64,000 nt of DNA from Streptomyces venezuelae (lineage in GTDB: Bacteria > Actinomycetota > Actinomycetes > Streptomycetales > Streptomycetaceae): the NCBI RefSeq assembly GCF_008642355.1, contig NZ_CP029193.1, positions 2,132,001 through 2,196,000 on the forward strand, written 5' to 3'. Positions 51,594 through 60,168 of the stretch are shown here, piece after piece. Under the pieces are notes generated by a model. That model made no database searches and was not told the DNA's origin. It saw only the letters and a program-made list of their open reading frames with translations. Every line of letters starts with the position of its first letter. Within the stretch, counting starts at the first letter, position 1. Position numbers and translations under genes: made by a program.

Positions 51594-51962
51594 ATGGAGA
51601 TCTGGATCAATCCCGCCTGCTCGAAGTGCCGCAGCGCGCTCACCCTGCTCGACGCGGAGGGCGCCGACTACACCGTGCGCCGCTACCTCGACGACGTACC
51701 CGCCGAGGACGAGATCCGCGCCGTCCTCGACCGGCTCGGCCTCGAACCCTGGGACATCACGCGCACCCAGGAACAGGCCGCCAAGGACCTGGACCTGAAG
51801 GACGCCGAGGCCTGGCCCCGCGACGCGTCCGGCCGCGACCGCTGGATCAAGGCCCTCTCCGACCATCCCGAGCTCATCCAGCGCCCGATCATCACGGCCG
51901 ACGACGGCACGGCGGTCGTGGGCCGCACGGAGGAAGCGGTGCGGGACGCGCTCTCGCGCTGA
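51594..51962 (+). CDS. ArsC/Spx-family protein (arsenate reductase-like)
   Basis: A 122-residue thioredoxin-fold protein starting MEIWINPACSKCRSALTLL, with the active-site CxxC at Cys9 and Cys12. RPIITADDGTAVVGR at the C-terminal part is the ArsC arginine region. It may reduce arsenate or another substrate, or be a Spx-type protein; no other ars gene is present, so arsenic resistance should not be assumed. The ATG at 51594 is preceded by an in-frame GTG at 51588. Confidence 0.85.
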   Translation: MEIWINPACSKCRSALTLLDAEGADYTVRRYLDDVPAEDEIRAVLDRLGLEPWDITRTQEQAAKDLDLKDAEAWPRDASGRDRWIKALSDHPELIQRPIITADDGTAVVGRTEEAVRDALSR

Positions 51963-52074
51963 GAGTCCGCCGTCGCGGACCCTTGGTTGTCCGGTGACCG
52001 ATGCCCCATGTCCGGCAAACCGTTACATACCCCTGCCTAGCGTGGAGTGCTCCAGACCCGGAGAGGAGCGCGCC

Positions 52075-52545
52075 GTGCGGAGCTGGATGTCCGGGGGTGT
52101 ATACGGAACGGTCCTCGCGAGCGCGCTGCTCGCGGCCCTGCAGTCGCAGGGAGACCCCTACACGCCCTACTACGACGCGTCCTGGGTGATGGTGACCGCG
52201 GGCACGGCCGCCCTCGCCCACGGCTACGCGCACCACATGTCGACGTACCGGCCGGGCCGCGGCACGCATCGCTGGCGCCAGCTCGGCTGGGCGCTCGTCG
52301 ACGAGTGGCCGGTGGTCGTCGCCTGCTGGCCGACCGTGCTGCTGCTCGTACTCGCCGGGGCCTTCGGCTGGCCCGAGAGCCCCGTGACGTACGGCGGGCT
52401 GCTCCTGAACGCCGCACTCCTCTTCGCCTGGGGCACCACGGCCGCGGCGCGGGTCGGCTACCGGCGCCGTTCCGCCCTGCTGATCGGCGGCGCCGACGCG
52501 ACCATCGGGCTCGCGATAGCGGCGGCCAACGCGGTCATCAAGTGA
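52075..52545 (+). CDS. Small integral membrane protein (156 aa)
   Basis: A 156-residue protein with about four membrane segments (GTVLASALLAALQ, ASWVMVTAGTAALAHGYAHH, WPVVVACWPTVLLLVLAGAF, YGGLLLNAALLFAWGTTAA). No motif of an enzyme or transporter is visible. GTG 52075 follows GAGAGGAG. The gene is 112 bp after the ArsC-like gene and just before glnII. Function unknown. Confidence 0.75.
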   Translation: MRSWMSGGVYGTVLASALLAALQSQGDPYTPYYDASWVMVTAGTAALAHGYAHHMSTYRPGRGTHRWRQLGWALVDEWPVVVACWPTVLLLVLAGAFGWPESPVTYGGLLLNAALLFAWGTTAAARVGYRRRSALLIGGADATIGLAIAAANAVIK

Positions 52546-52599
52546 GGCCCCGCCCCGCGGCCTGCCGCGATCTCGTGACGTGAGCCACACTCGCCGCAG

Positions 52600-52637
52600 G
52601 TAACACGGGGTTCACATGAGAGCAACGGTCGGGAAAT
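52600..52637 (+). promoter_or_regulatory. GlnR operator of glnII
   Basis: A first pair GTAAC-N6-TTCAC (52600-52615; the second half-site is poor) and a second pair GCAAC-N6-GAAAT (52622-52637) are 6 bp apart, the same a1-b1-a2-b2 spacing as at glnA. It is 89 bp ahead of the glnII GTG. The ATG at 52616 that would start a longer GlnII lies inside this operator, which argues against it. Confidence 0.65.
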
Positions 52638-52726
52638 CGCCGATTGCCAGTCTTCGGCCCATCACCACGGCACCGCAGCACCCGCACGTTCTGCGCCGTA
52701 CCGAGCGCTATGAGGATGAGGCCCCC

Positions 52727-53755
52727 GTGACCTTCAAGGCTGAGTACATCTGGATCGACGGCACCGAGCCGACCGCCAAGCTCCGTTCCAAGACGAAGAT
52801 CCTCGCGGACGACGCGAAGGGCGCGGAGCTGCCGCTCTGGGGCTTCGACGGATCCAGCACGAACCAGGCCGAGGGCCACGCCTCGGACCGCGTGCTCAAG
52901 CCGGTCTTCACCTGCCCGGACCCGATCCGCGGCGGCGCCGACGTACTCGTCCTGTGCGAGGTCCTCAACACGGACATGACGCCGCACGAGTCCAACACCC
53001 GCGCCGAACTGGCCGAGGTCGCGGGCCGCTTCGCCGCGCAGGAGCCGATCTTCGGCATCGAGCAGGAGTACACGTTCTTCGAGGGCGACCGCCCGCTCGG
53101 CTTCCCCGTCGGCGGCTTCCCCGCCGCGCAGGGCGGTTACTACTGCGGTGTCGGCGCGGACGAGATCTTCGGCCGTGACGTCGTCGAGGCGCACCTGGAG
53201 CACTGCCTCACGGCGGGCCTCGGCATCTCCGGCATCAACGCCGAGGTCATGCCCGGCCAGTGGGAGTTCCAGGTCGGCCCGCTCGCCCCGCTGGAGGTCT
53301 CCGACCAGCTGTGGATCGCCCGCTGGCTGCTCTACCGCACCGCCGAGGACTTCAAGGTGTCGGCCACGCTCGACCCGAAGCCGGTCAAGGGCGACTGGAA
53401 CGGCGCGGGCGCGCACACCAACTTCTCCACCAAGGCGATGCGCGAGGGCTACGCGCCGATCATCACCGCCTGCGAGTCCCTCGGCGAGGGCTCCAAGCCG
53501 ATGGACCACGTCAAGAACTACGGCGCGGGCATCGACGACCGCCTCACCGGCCTCCACGAGACCGCGCCCTGGGACGAGTACAAGTACGGCGTCTCCGACC
53601 GCGGCGCCTCGGTCCGCATCCCGTGGCAGGTCGAGGTGGAGCAGAAGGGCTACATCGAGGACCGCCGCCCCAACGCGAACGTCGACCCGTACGTCGTGAC
53701 GCGGCTGCTCGTCGACACCTGCTGCACCGCGCTGGAGAAGGCCGGCCAGGTCTGA
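52727..53755 (+). CDS. glnII: Glutamine synthetase type II
   Basis: A 342-residue eukaryote-type glutamine synthetase. Typical parts are LPLWGFDGSSTNQAEG, FGIEQEYTFFEGDRPLGFP, GQWEFQVGP, GDWNGAGAHTNFSTKAMR and RRPNANVDPYVVT (final part ending RLLVDTCC). Type II enzymes lack the adenylylation tyrosine, so regulation is mainly transcriptional through GlnR. GTG 52727 (VTFKAEYIWIDG) with GAGGATGAGG upstream is the start. A second glutamine synthetase beside glnA is a regular trait of Streptomyces and Frankia. Confidence 0.95.
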   Translation: MTFKAEYIWIDGTEPTAKLRSKTKILADDAKGAELPLWGFDGSSTNQAEGHASDRVLKPVFTCPDPIRGGADVLVLCEVLNTDMTPHESNTRAELAEVAGRFAAQEPIFGIEQEYTFFEGDRPLGFPVGGFPAAQGGYYCGVGADEIFGRDVVEAHLEHCLTAGLGISGINAEVMPGQWEFQVGPLAPLEVSDQLWIARWLLYRTAEDFKVSATLDPKPVKGDWNGAGAHTNFSTKAMREGYAPIITACESLGEGSKPMDHVKNYGAGIDDRLTGLHETAPWDEYKYGVSDRGASVRIPWQVEVEQKGYIEDRRPNANVDPYVVTRLLVDTCCTALEKAGQV

Positions 53756-53774
53756 GTTCCCCACCGTCGCCCGA

Positions 53775-53804
53775 GGGTCGCCCGCCGGTTACGGTGGGCG
53801 ACCC
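53775..53804 (+). terminator. glnII terminator
   Basis: A 13-bp stem with one G-U pair (53775-53787 with 53792-53804) and loop GTTA, 20 bp after glnII. Confidence 0.75.
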
Positions 53805-53829
53805 CGTTCTCATCTGATTCAATGGAGCC

Positions 53830-53949
53830 ATGGGCAGCCACCAGATCACCGCGACAGGTCGTCATGACCTCGAGCCATTCTGGCCCTCCCGTCAGCACCA
53901 CGACTTCGACCGGGTGTGTTGCCGCGCGATGAACGCGCGGGCCCTCTAA
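53830..53949 (+). CDS. Small ORF (39 aa), possible leader peptide of the downstream regulator
   Basis: ATG at 53830 opens a 39-codon frame, beginning MGSHQITATGRHDLEPF and ending DRVCCRAMNARAL. The His/Cys/Arg richness and size resemble the short leader peptides annotated upstream of some Streptomyces genes, but the ribosome binding site (GGAG, 3-4 nt from ATG) is poorly spaced. It ends 92 bp before the winged-helix regulator. A second, likely spurious, frame starts at 53916. Confidence 0.4.
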   Translation: MGSHQITATGRHDLEPFWPSRQHHDFDRVCCRAMNARAL

Positions 53950-54041
53950 AGCCGTTCACCCGGCCTTCGCCTGACGCGCACGACGTCGACGTACGTCTCG
54001 TCCTCGACGACTCCTTCTTCGCGCGAAAGAGCTGACACCCC

Positions 54042-54620
54042 ATGGCGAACTCCCGTTCCTTCTCCGCATCCGCTCCCTCCACCCTCACCCCTCCCCCGGT
54101 GCCGGGCCGCGGCCGGCTGCGAGCCGTCGCGCCCGACGAGGTGGTGCAGATCGCCGACTTCCTGCCGCCGGGCGCCACCTGGCTGCCCGCCCCGCAGCAC
54201 ACCCTGCCGACCCTGCCCGGTCAGCCGCCGATGGTCGGCTACCTCGTCCTCGTACCGGCAGGCCAGGAACCCGTGACCGCCGCCGCCCCCGAACCCGTCC
54301 TGCCCGAGGCGCCCCAGGTGCCCGCCCCCGGCCCCATCAGGATCGACGCCGTGCAGCGCGCCGCCGAGGTCGAAGGGCGCGTCCTCGACCTCACGTACCT
54401 GGAGTTCGAGCTCCTCGCCCACCTCGTCGCGCACCCCCACCGGGTGCACACCCGCGACCAGTTGGTGACGACGGTGTGGGGGTACGGACACGTCGGCGAC
54501 GGCCGCACCGTCGACGTCCACGTGGCGCGGCTGCGCCGCAAGCTGGGCGCCGAGCACCGCAGGACGATCCAGACGGTGCGCCGCGTCGGCTACAAGTACG
54601 CGCCGCCCACCACCCGCTGA
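54042..54620 (+). CDS. glnRII: OmpR-type winged-helix regulator, GlnRII-like
   Basis: A 192-residue protein with a C-terminal OmpR/PhoB DNA-binding domain (about 98-190): LDLTYLEFELLAHLVAHP, TRDQLVTTVWGYGHVGDGRTVDVHVARLRRKL (given as VWGYGHVGDGRTVDVHV) and IQTVRRVGYKYAPP. The N-terminal half is Pro/Ala-rich and lacks a receiver fold and phosphorylation Asp. As I recall, the OmpR-type regulator encoded near glnII in S. coelicolor is GlnRII, a second protein that binds GlnR target promoters. The position supports that name; sequence alone does not prove it. Confidence 0.65.
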   Translation: MANSRSFSASAPSTLTPPPVPGRGRLRAVAPDEVVQIADFLPPGATWLPAPQHTLPTLPGQPPMVGYLVLVPAGQEPVTAAAPEPVLPEAPQVPAPGPIRIDAVQRAAEVEGRVLDLTYLEFELLAHLVAHPHRVHTRDQLVTTVWGYGHVGDGRTVDVHVARLRRKLGAEHRRTIQTVRRVGYKYAPPTTR

Positions 54621-54706
54621 GCCGCTGTTCGCGCATACGGTTCCGCGCTCTGCCCCGAGCAGAACCCGGTTCACAGGACCGGGCCCTTCGGGGCAGAGTC
54701 ACCGGC

Positions 54707-55690
54707 ATGAGACTTCTGATGCTGGGCGGTACCGAGTTCGTGGGGCGTGCGGTCACCGAGGCGGCCCTCGCCCGCGGGTGGGACGTGACGGTCTTCCACC
54801 GCGGTCACCACGCTCCGCCCGAAGGGACCCGTGCCGTGCACGGCGACCGCACCGCCGAGGGCGGCCTCGACGCGCTGGCCGACGGCGAGTGGGACGTGGT
54901 GGTCGACACCTGGTCGGCGGCGCCCCGGGCGGTGCGGGACGCGGCGCGGCTGCTCGCGGGACGCGCGGGGCGGTATGTGTACGTGTCCAGCGGCTCCGTG
55001 TACCGGTACCCCGGCGCGGCGGGCTCCGACGAGAACTTCCCCGTGGTGGACGGCGACCCCGACGCGGACGCGACGGCGTACGCGGAGGACAAGCGGGGCG
55101 GTGAGCTCGCGGCGGTCGCCGCGTTCGGGGAGGAGCGGACCGTGCTCGCGCGGGCCGGTCTCATCCTCGGCCCGTACGAGAACATCGGACGCCTGCCGTG
55201 GTGGCTGAACCGGATGGCGCGCGGCGGCACGGTCCTCGCACCCGGGCCGCGCGACCTCGACATCCAGTACGTCGACGTGCGGGACCTCGCCGAGTGGGTC
55301 CTCGACGCGGCGGCCGACGGGCTGCACGGCGCGTACAACCTGGTCAGTCCCATGGGGCGGATCACGATGGGTGAGCTCCTCGACGCGTGCGCGGAGGTGG
55401 CGGGCCCGGAGGCGACGCTGCGGTGGACGGAGCCGCGGGTGGTGCTCGACGCCGGTATCGAGCAGTGGTCGGAGCTGCCGGTGTGGCTGGCGCCGGGCGA
55501 GCTGCACGACACGATGCACCGGACGTCGTCGCGGAAGGCGGTCGCGGCGGGGCTCAGGACCCGGCCGGTCGCCGAGACGGTGCGGGACACGTGGGAGTGG
55601 CTGCGGTCCATCGGCGGCACGCCGCCGCAGCGGCCCGACCGGCCGGTCGTCGGGCTGGCCCCCGAGAAGGAGGCGAAGGCCCTCGACTGA
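54707..55690 (+). CDS. NAD-dependent epimerase/reductase-family protein
   Basis: A 327-residue extended SDR-like protein. It begins MRLLMLGGTEFVGRAVTEAA with the GGTxFVG coenzyme motif of the atypical 'epimerase' subgroup, and has YVYVSSGSVYRYPG and an AEDKRGGELA segment in the position of YxxxK, where Tyr-Ala-Glu-Asp-Lys keeps Tyr and Lys. Such proteins include mRNA-binding CSP41-like and reductase members; the substrate is unknown. It is followed by a bidirectional terminator. Confidence 0.82.
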   Translation: MRLLMLGGTEFVGRAVTEAALARGWDVTVFHRGHHAPPEGTRAVHGDRTAEGGLDALADGEWDVVVDTWSAAPRAVRDAARLLAGRAGRYVYVSSGSVYRYPGAAGSDENFPVVDGDPDADATAYAEDKRGGELAAVAAFGEERTVLARAGLILGPYENIGRLPWWLNRMARGGTVLAPGPRDLDIQYVDVRDLAEWVLDAAADGLHGAYNLVSPMGRITMGELLDACAEVAGPEATLRWTEPRVVLDAGIEQWSELPVWLAPGELHDTMHRTSSRKAVAAGLRTRPVAETVRDTWEWLRSIGGTPPQRPDRPVVGLAPEKEAKALD

Positions 55691-55699
55691 ACGAGGGGT

Positions 55700-55731
55700 G
55701 TCCCCGGTGCGGACGATGCCGCACCGGGGAC
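55700..55731. terminator. Bidirectional terminator
   Basis: A perfect 13-bp stem (55700-55712 with 55719-55731) and 6-nt loop between the epimerase-type and MMPL genes, which converge. Confidence 0.75.
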
Positions 55732-55752
55732 CCACTGCGTACGGAGCGAGCG

Positions 55753-57936
55753 TCAACGGACGCTCTGTACAGGGGTGTTGGAGGCGTGCGGTCGCGCGGT
55801 CGGCTCCGCGTCCTCGTGGGCGGTCTTCGGCAGCCACCGCAGGTACCTCGGCGTGTGCCAGTTGCGCTCGCCCAGGAGGGTCATCAGGGACGGCAGCAGG
55901 ATCATGCGGACCACCGTCGCGTCCAGGAGGACCGCCACGCCCAGACCCACGCCCATCTGCTGCATGTCCTGCATGGACAGCGTGCCGAACACCGCGAAGA
56001 CCGCCACCATGATCACGGCCGCGCCCGTGACGGCGCCCGCCGTGCGCATGATGCCCTCATGGATCGCCGAGCGGTTGTCCATGCCCCGGTCGCGGGACTC
56101 GCGGATCCGGGAGACCACGAACACGTGGTAGTCCATGGAGAGCCCGAAGAGGACGACGAGGACGAACAGCGGCATCCAGTTCTCGACGGCGCCGACCTTC
56201 TCCGAGCCGATCAGCTCCGCGCCCCAGCCGTGCTGGAAGACGGCGGTCATGACGCCGTAGGCGGCGCCCACCGACAGCAGGTTCAGCGCGATCGATGTCA
56301 CCGCGATCACGACGGAGCGGAAGCTGAACAGCATCAGGAGGAACGTCACGGCGGTGATGAAGGCGAAGACCGGCACGATGCCCTTGCCGAGCTGGTCGCC
56401 GAAGTCCTCGGACGAGGCCAGGTCCCCGCCCACGTACGCCTCCACGTCCAGCCCGTCGAATGCGGCCGGAACCGTGTCGTCCCGCAGCTCGTGCAGGGCC
56501 TTCTTCGCCTCGGCGTCCGTGCCGGTGCCCGGCAGCGGCACCGCGATCTCGGCGACGCCCGCCGCCTCGTGGACGGTGAGTTCGGCGCCGTCACCGGCCT
56601 TGCGGGTCAACGCGTCGAGCGCGTCCCGAACGGGCTGCGCACCGATGTCGTCCGCCTCGACGACCACGCGGGCCGGGGCGGGGCCGCCCGGGAACTCGTC
56701 GGTGATCTCCTGGTACGCGACGGACAGCGGCGCGTCGGAGCCGAACTGCTTCTCCAGGCCGAGCTGTTCCGTCTTCATGCCGAGCGCGGGCGCGGCGAGG
56801 GCGAGCAGGAGGACGGTGGCGCCGACGGCGAAGAACTTCGGGCGGGCGAGGACGGGACGCAACACCTTCCCGGCCAGGCCGCCGCTCGCGTGCGCGCCCT
56901 TCTTGGCGCGGCGGTTCAGGAACGGGATGCGGCCCGCGTCGATGCGGTCGCCGAGCCAGGCGAGCAGCGCGGGCAGGACGGTGACCGAGCCGAGCATCGC
57001 CACGCACACGACGAGGATCGTGGCGACGGCGAAACCCTTGAAGAGGAGCAGCCCGGACAGGAACATGCCCGCCATGGCGACCATCACGGTGAGGCCGGAG
57101 ACGAGGACGGCGCGTCCGCTGGTGGCGGCGGCGATCCGCAGGGCCGTCTCCGCGTCCCGTCCCGCCGCGCGCTCGTCCCGCTCGCGGCGCAGGTAGAAGA
57201 GGCAGTAGTCGACGCCGACCGCGAGGCCCATCAGGAACATCACGGAGTACGTCGTCTCGAACAGGTGCAACTGGTGGCTGGCCAGCGAGAGCAGCCCGAA
57301 CGCCGCCACGCACGCGGTGAGCGCGAGTCCCACCGGCAGCAGTGCGGCGACCACCGCGCCGAAGGCGATCAGGAGGATGCCGAGCGCCAGCGGCACGGCG
57401 GTGAACTCGGCCTTCTTCAAGTCGTCGGCGAGCAGGTCGGACAGCTCCTTCTCGGAGCTCGCGTCGCCGAACTGGTAGACGGAGATGCCGCGCGCCTCGC
57501 CGTCCGCCCGCGCCTTCGCCACGGCGTCGAGGACCGGCTGGACGCGGTCGACGGCCTCGTCCGACGCCCCCTTGATCTCGAACCGGAGCAGCGCGTCCTT
57601 GCCGTCCTCGGAGGGCAGCGGCGCCTTGAGGCCGCGTACCTCGCCGGTCGCGTCCAGGGCCTGCGACAGGTCGGCGGCCGCGTCCCGCCATCCGTCGGCG
57701 GTGCGCGCGCCGACCAGGACGAGCTCGCCGGCCGGCTCGTCGATGCCCGCGTCCTTCAGGATCTCGGCGGCGCGGCCCGAGTCGCCGACGCCCATCTCCT
57801 CGTCGGAGGCGGTGACCGTGCCGGTGGCCCCGCCGATGACCGTGGCCAGGACCACGAAGACCAGCCAGCCGAGAACGGCCGTCTTCCGGTGGTGTGCGCT
57901 CCACACACCGAGTCGTGCCGCGAGGTTCCGCCTCAT
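55753..57936 (-). CDS. MMPL/RND-family transporter
   Basis: A 727-residue membrane protein with the MMPL layout: one membrane segment near residue 25 (AVLGWLVFVVLATVIGG), a periplasmic-side domain (about 45-180), five segments (185-370: LALGILLIAFGAVVAALLP, SVMFLMGLAVGVDYCLFYL), a second outer domain (about 390-520) and five further segments (VLFGLSMDYHVFVVSRIRE). The GVDYCLF and SMDYHVF segments contain the conserved Asp-Tyr pairs of proton relay. Such proteins export lipids or drugs. It is divergent from a two-component pair and has a nested dyad in front. Confidence 0.92.
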   Translation of the reverse strand: MRRNLAARLGVWSAHHRKTAVLGWLVFVVLATVIGGATGTVTASDEEMGVGDSGRAAEILKDAGIDEPAGELVLVGARTADGWRDAAADLSQALDATGEVRGLKAPLPSEDGKDALLRFEIKGASDEAVDRVQPVLDAVAKARADGEARGISVYQFGDASSEKELSDLLADDLKKAEFTAVPLALGILLIAFGAVVAALLPVGLALTACVAAFGLLSLASHQLHLFETTYSVMFLMGLAVGVDYCLFYLRRERDERAAGRDAETALRIAAATSGRAVLVSGLTVMVAMAGMFLSGLLLFKGFAVATILVVCVAMLGSVTVLPALLAWLGDRIDAGRIPFLNRRAKKGAHASGGLAGKVLRPVLARPKFFAVGATVLLLALAAPALGMKTEQLGLEKQFGSDAPLSVAYQEITDEFPGGPAPARVVVEADDIGAQPVRDALDALTRKAGDGAELTVHEAAGVAEIAVPLPGTGTDAEAKKALHELRDDTVPAAFDGLDVEAYVGGDLASSEDFGDQLGKGIVPVFAFITAVTFLLMLFSFRSVVIAVTSIALNLLSVGAAYGVMTAVFQHGWGAELIGSEKVGAVENWMPLFVLVVLFGLSMDYHVFVVSRIRESRDRGMDNRSAIHEGIMRTAGAVTGAAVIMVAVFAVFGTLSMQDMQQMGVGLGVAVLLDATVVRMILLPSLMTLLGERNWHTPRYLRWLPKTAHEDAEPTARPHASNTPVQSVR

Positions 57937-57959
57937 GGCGCTTCGCCCCCATCAAGTCT

Positions 57960-57994
57960 GCGTGAGTATGCGTCGGATAAGACGTGACTCACGC
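57960..57994. promoter_or_regulatory. Nested dyad upstream of the MMPL gene
   Basis: GCGTGAGT (57960-57967) pairs with ACTCACGC (57987-57994), and inside it CGTC (57971-57974) pairs with GACG (57981-57984). It begins 24 bp before the MMPL start codon on the minus strand. It could be an operator or an RNA hairpin in the leader. Confidence 0.45.
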
Positions 57995-58189
57995 TAGGAA
58001 TCGGGGGCCGCGCGCCCCAGCCGCCGAGGCCCCCTCTCGTCGGCACGCAGGGCGAGGCCGGGGGGTGTCGTCAGGTACACCCCCGGCCGGGTGGAGGGCC
58101 CAATGACTCGCCCTGCGGTCAACGGCGAAGATGTGACCGTGCCGGACGCACGGAACGCGACCGGACCCACGGTGTGACGAGAGGGATGG

Positions 58190-59467
58190 ATGACCATGAA
58201 GAGGCTCAAGGACGCGGTGGTCGCGGGGGTGCGCGGCCTCTTCCTCACGATCTTCGCGCTGGTGGGTTCGATCGTCCTCTTCGTGTTCTCCGTGCTGTCG
58301 ATCGCGTTCATCCTGCTGGGCATCGGCGTCTTCACGACGCCGGCGGTCCTCATGCTGCTGCGCTCGTACGCCAACACCTACCGCGGCCTCGCCGGGTCGT
58401 GGTCGGGCGTGACCATCCCGCACGCCTACCGGCCCTTCCCGCCCGACCTGCGCGGCGGCGTCACCGGGCAGGTGGAGCGCTGCTCGCTGATGCTGAAGGA
58501 CCCGGCGACCTGGCGCGACCTCCAGTGGCTGCTGGTCAACATGACCGTGGCGCCGGTCGTCGCGGTCCTCGCGCCCTCGCTCGTGCTCTACATGGTGTAC
58601 GGCTGGGTGCTCGCCGCCGGCGTGTGGAAGCCGATCTACGAGGCGGGCGGCGGCGAGTGGTTCGCGTTCATCCACGTCACCTCGCAGGACACCGCCGACC
58701 AGGCGGCGCTGCTCGGCACCGGCTTCTTCATCCTCGCGGTCTTCGTCAACCCCGCGCTCGTACACGGGCACTTCCTCCTCGCCCGCGCCTGCCTCTCCCC
58801 CACCGCGCGGATGCGGGAGCGCGCCCTGGCGCGGCGGGTGGACCGGCTCACCGAGACCCGGCACGACGCCGTCGACAACTCCGCCGCCGAGCTGCGCCGC
58901 ATCGAGCGCGACCTGCACGACGGCGCACAGGCCCGCCTGGTCGCCGTGGGCATGGACCTCGGCACCATCGAGGCGATGATCGAGACCAACCCGGCGAAGG
59001 CCAAGGAGCTGATCGTCAAGGCCCGGCAGAACTCCGGCGAGGCCCTGACCGAACTGCGCGACCTGGTCCGCGGCATCCACCCGCCGGTCCTCGCCGAACG
59101 CGGTCTCGGCGACGCCGTCAAGGCCCTCGCGCTGCGCCTGCCGCTGCCCACCGAGGTCGACGTGGAGCTGCCTGGCCGTGCGGAGGCGCCGGTCGAGTCG
59201 GCCGCGTACTTCGCGGTCAGCGAGTCCCTGACCAACGCGATCAAGCACTCGGGCGCCGACCGCGTCTGGGTGGACATGCACCACGCCGACGGCATGCTGC
59301 GCATCGCCGTCACCGACAACGGCAAGGGCGGCGCGGTCGCCGGGGCGGGCTCCGGGCTGAGCGGCATCGAACGCCGGCTCGGTACATTCGACGGCGTACT
59401 GGCCGTCAGCAGTCCCGCGGGCGGCCCGACCATGGTGACCATGGAGATCCCTTGCGTGTTGTCCTAG
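58190..59467 (+). CDS. Sensor histidine kinase (HisKA_3) with N-terminal membrane domain
   Basis: A 425-residue kinase. Four membrane segments lie at about 15-60 (FLTIFALVGSIVLFVFSVL, SIAFILLGIGVFTTP) and 115-190, matching the 'sensor domain' common to DesK-like streptomycete kinases. The phospho-acceptor box is RRIERDLHDGAQARLVAVG (His at about 245), and the ATPase has SESLTNAIKHSGA, VTDNGKGGAVAG and SGLSGIERRLG. The response regulator gene overlaps its 3' end by 16 bp. AGAGGG lies 6 nt before the ATG. Confidence 0.92.
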   Translation: MTMKRLKDAVVAGVRGLFLTIFALVGSIVLFVFSVLSIAFILLGIGVFTTPAVLMLLRSYANTYRGLAGSWSGVTIPHAYRPFPPDLRGGVTGQVERCSLMLKDPATWRDLQWLLVNMTVAPVVAVLAPSLVLYMVYGWVLAAGVWKPIYEAGGGEWFAFIHVTSQDTADQAALLGTGFFILAVFVNPALVHGHFLLARACLSPTARMRERALARRVDRLTETRHDAVDNSAAELRRIERDLHDGAQARLVAVGMDLGTIEAMIETNPAKAKELIVKARQNSGEALTELRDLVRGIHPPVLAERGLGDAVKALALRLPLPTEVDVELPGRAEAPVESAAYFAVSESLTNAIKHSGADRVWVDMHHADGMLRIAVTDNGKGGAVAGAGSGLSGIERRLGTFDGVLAVSSPAGGPTMVTMEIPCVLS

Positions 59468-60105
59468 CCGAAGACCTCTTCCTGCTCCGTGACGGCCTGG
59501 TGCGGATGCTGGAGGCGTTCGACTTCGAGATCGCGGCCGCCGTGGAGAGCGGGCCCGAACTGGCCAAGGCCCTGGAGGAGTTGCAGCCGGACGTCGCCGT
59601 GGTCGACGTCCGGCTTCCGCCGTCCCACACGGACGAGGGTCTGCAGTGCGCGCTCGCCGCGCGCCGGGCCCGCCCCGGGCTGCCCGTCCTGGTCCTCTCG
59701 CAGCACGTGGAGCAGTTGTACGCGCGCGAGCTCCTCGCCGACGGGAACGGTGGCGTCGGCTATCTGCTCAAGGACCGGGTCTTCGACGCGGCGCAGTTCG
59801 TCGACGCCGTGCGGCGGGTCGCGGCGGGTGGCACCGCGATGGACCCGCAGGTCATCCAGCAGCTCCTGTCCCGGCGGTCCGCCGCCGACGAACCGCTCGG
59901 CGCGCTCACCCCGCGCGAGCGCGAGGTCCTCGAACTCATGGCGCAGGGCCGGTCGAACGCGGCGATCGCGGCGCAGCTCGTCGTCACGGAGCGGGCCATC
60001 GCGAAGCACACGTCCAACATCTTCGGGAAGCTGGACCTGGCGGTCTCCGACGACGACAACCGCCGGGTCCTCGCGGTCCTCGCCTATCTCGACCAGGGGC
60101 GCTGA
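59452..60105 (+). CDS. NarL/LuxR-type response regulator, TTG start
   Basis: A 217-residue regulator: receiver (VVLAEDLFLLRDGL; phosphorylation Asp in VAVVDVRLPP at about 53) and LuxR-type HTH (LTPREREVLELMAQG, VTERAIAKHTSNIFGKL). The only start in frame that keeps a complete receiver is TTG at 59452 (TTG CGT GTT GTC), 6 nt behind GGAG, inside the kinase gene. Overlap of 16 bp suggests strong coupling. The pair is divergent from MMPL, so control of that transporter is possible. Confidence 0.9.
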   Translation: MRVVLAEDLFLLRDGLVRMLEAFDFEIAAAVESGPELAKALEELQPDVAVVDVRLPPSHTDEGLQCALAARRARPGLPVLVLSQHVEQLYARELLADGNGGVGYLLKDRVFDAAQFVDAVRRVAAGGTAMDPQVIQQLLSRRSAADEPLGALTPREREVLELMAQGRSNAAIAAQLVVTERAIAKHTSNIFGKLDLAVSDDDNRRVLAVLAYLDQGR

Positions 60106-60168
60106 ACACCCTCCGGTGCATCGGGGGTGCGCCTGAACGCGGTGGGTCGCTGATGCGTATGTAGCCCC

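Noticed and set aside
52616..52726. N-terminal extension of GlnII from ATG 52616
   Set aside because: The ATG is inside the GlnR operator, and the extension has no counterpart in GlnII proteins.
53916..54036. 40-codon frame (GTG TTG CCG ...) between the small leader-like frame and the regulator
   Set aside because: No ribosome binding site, no similarity seen and poor start; likely chance.
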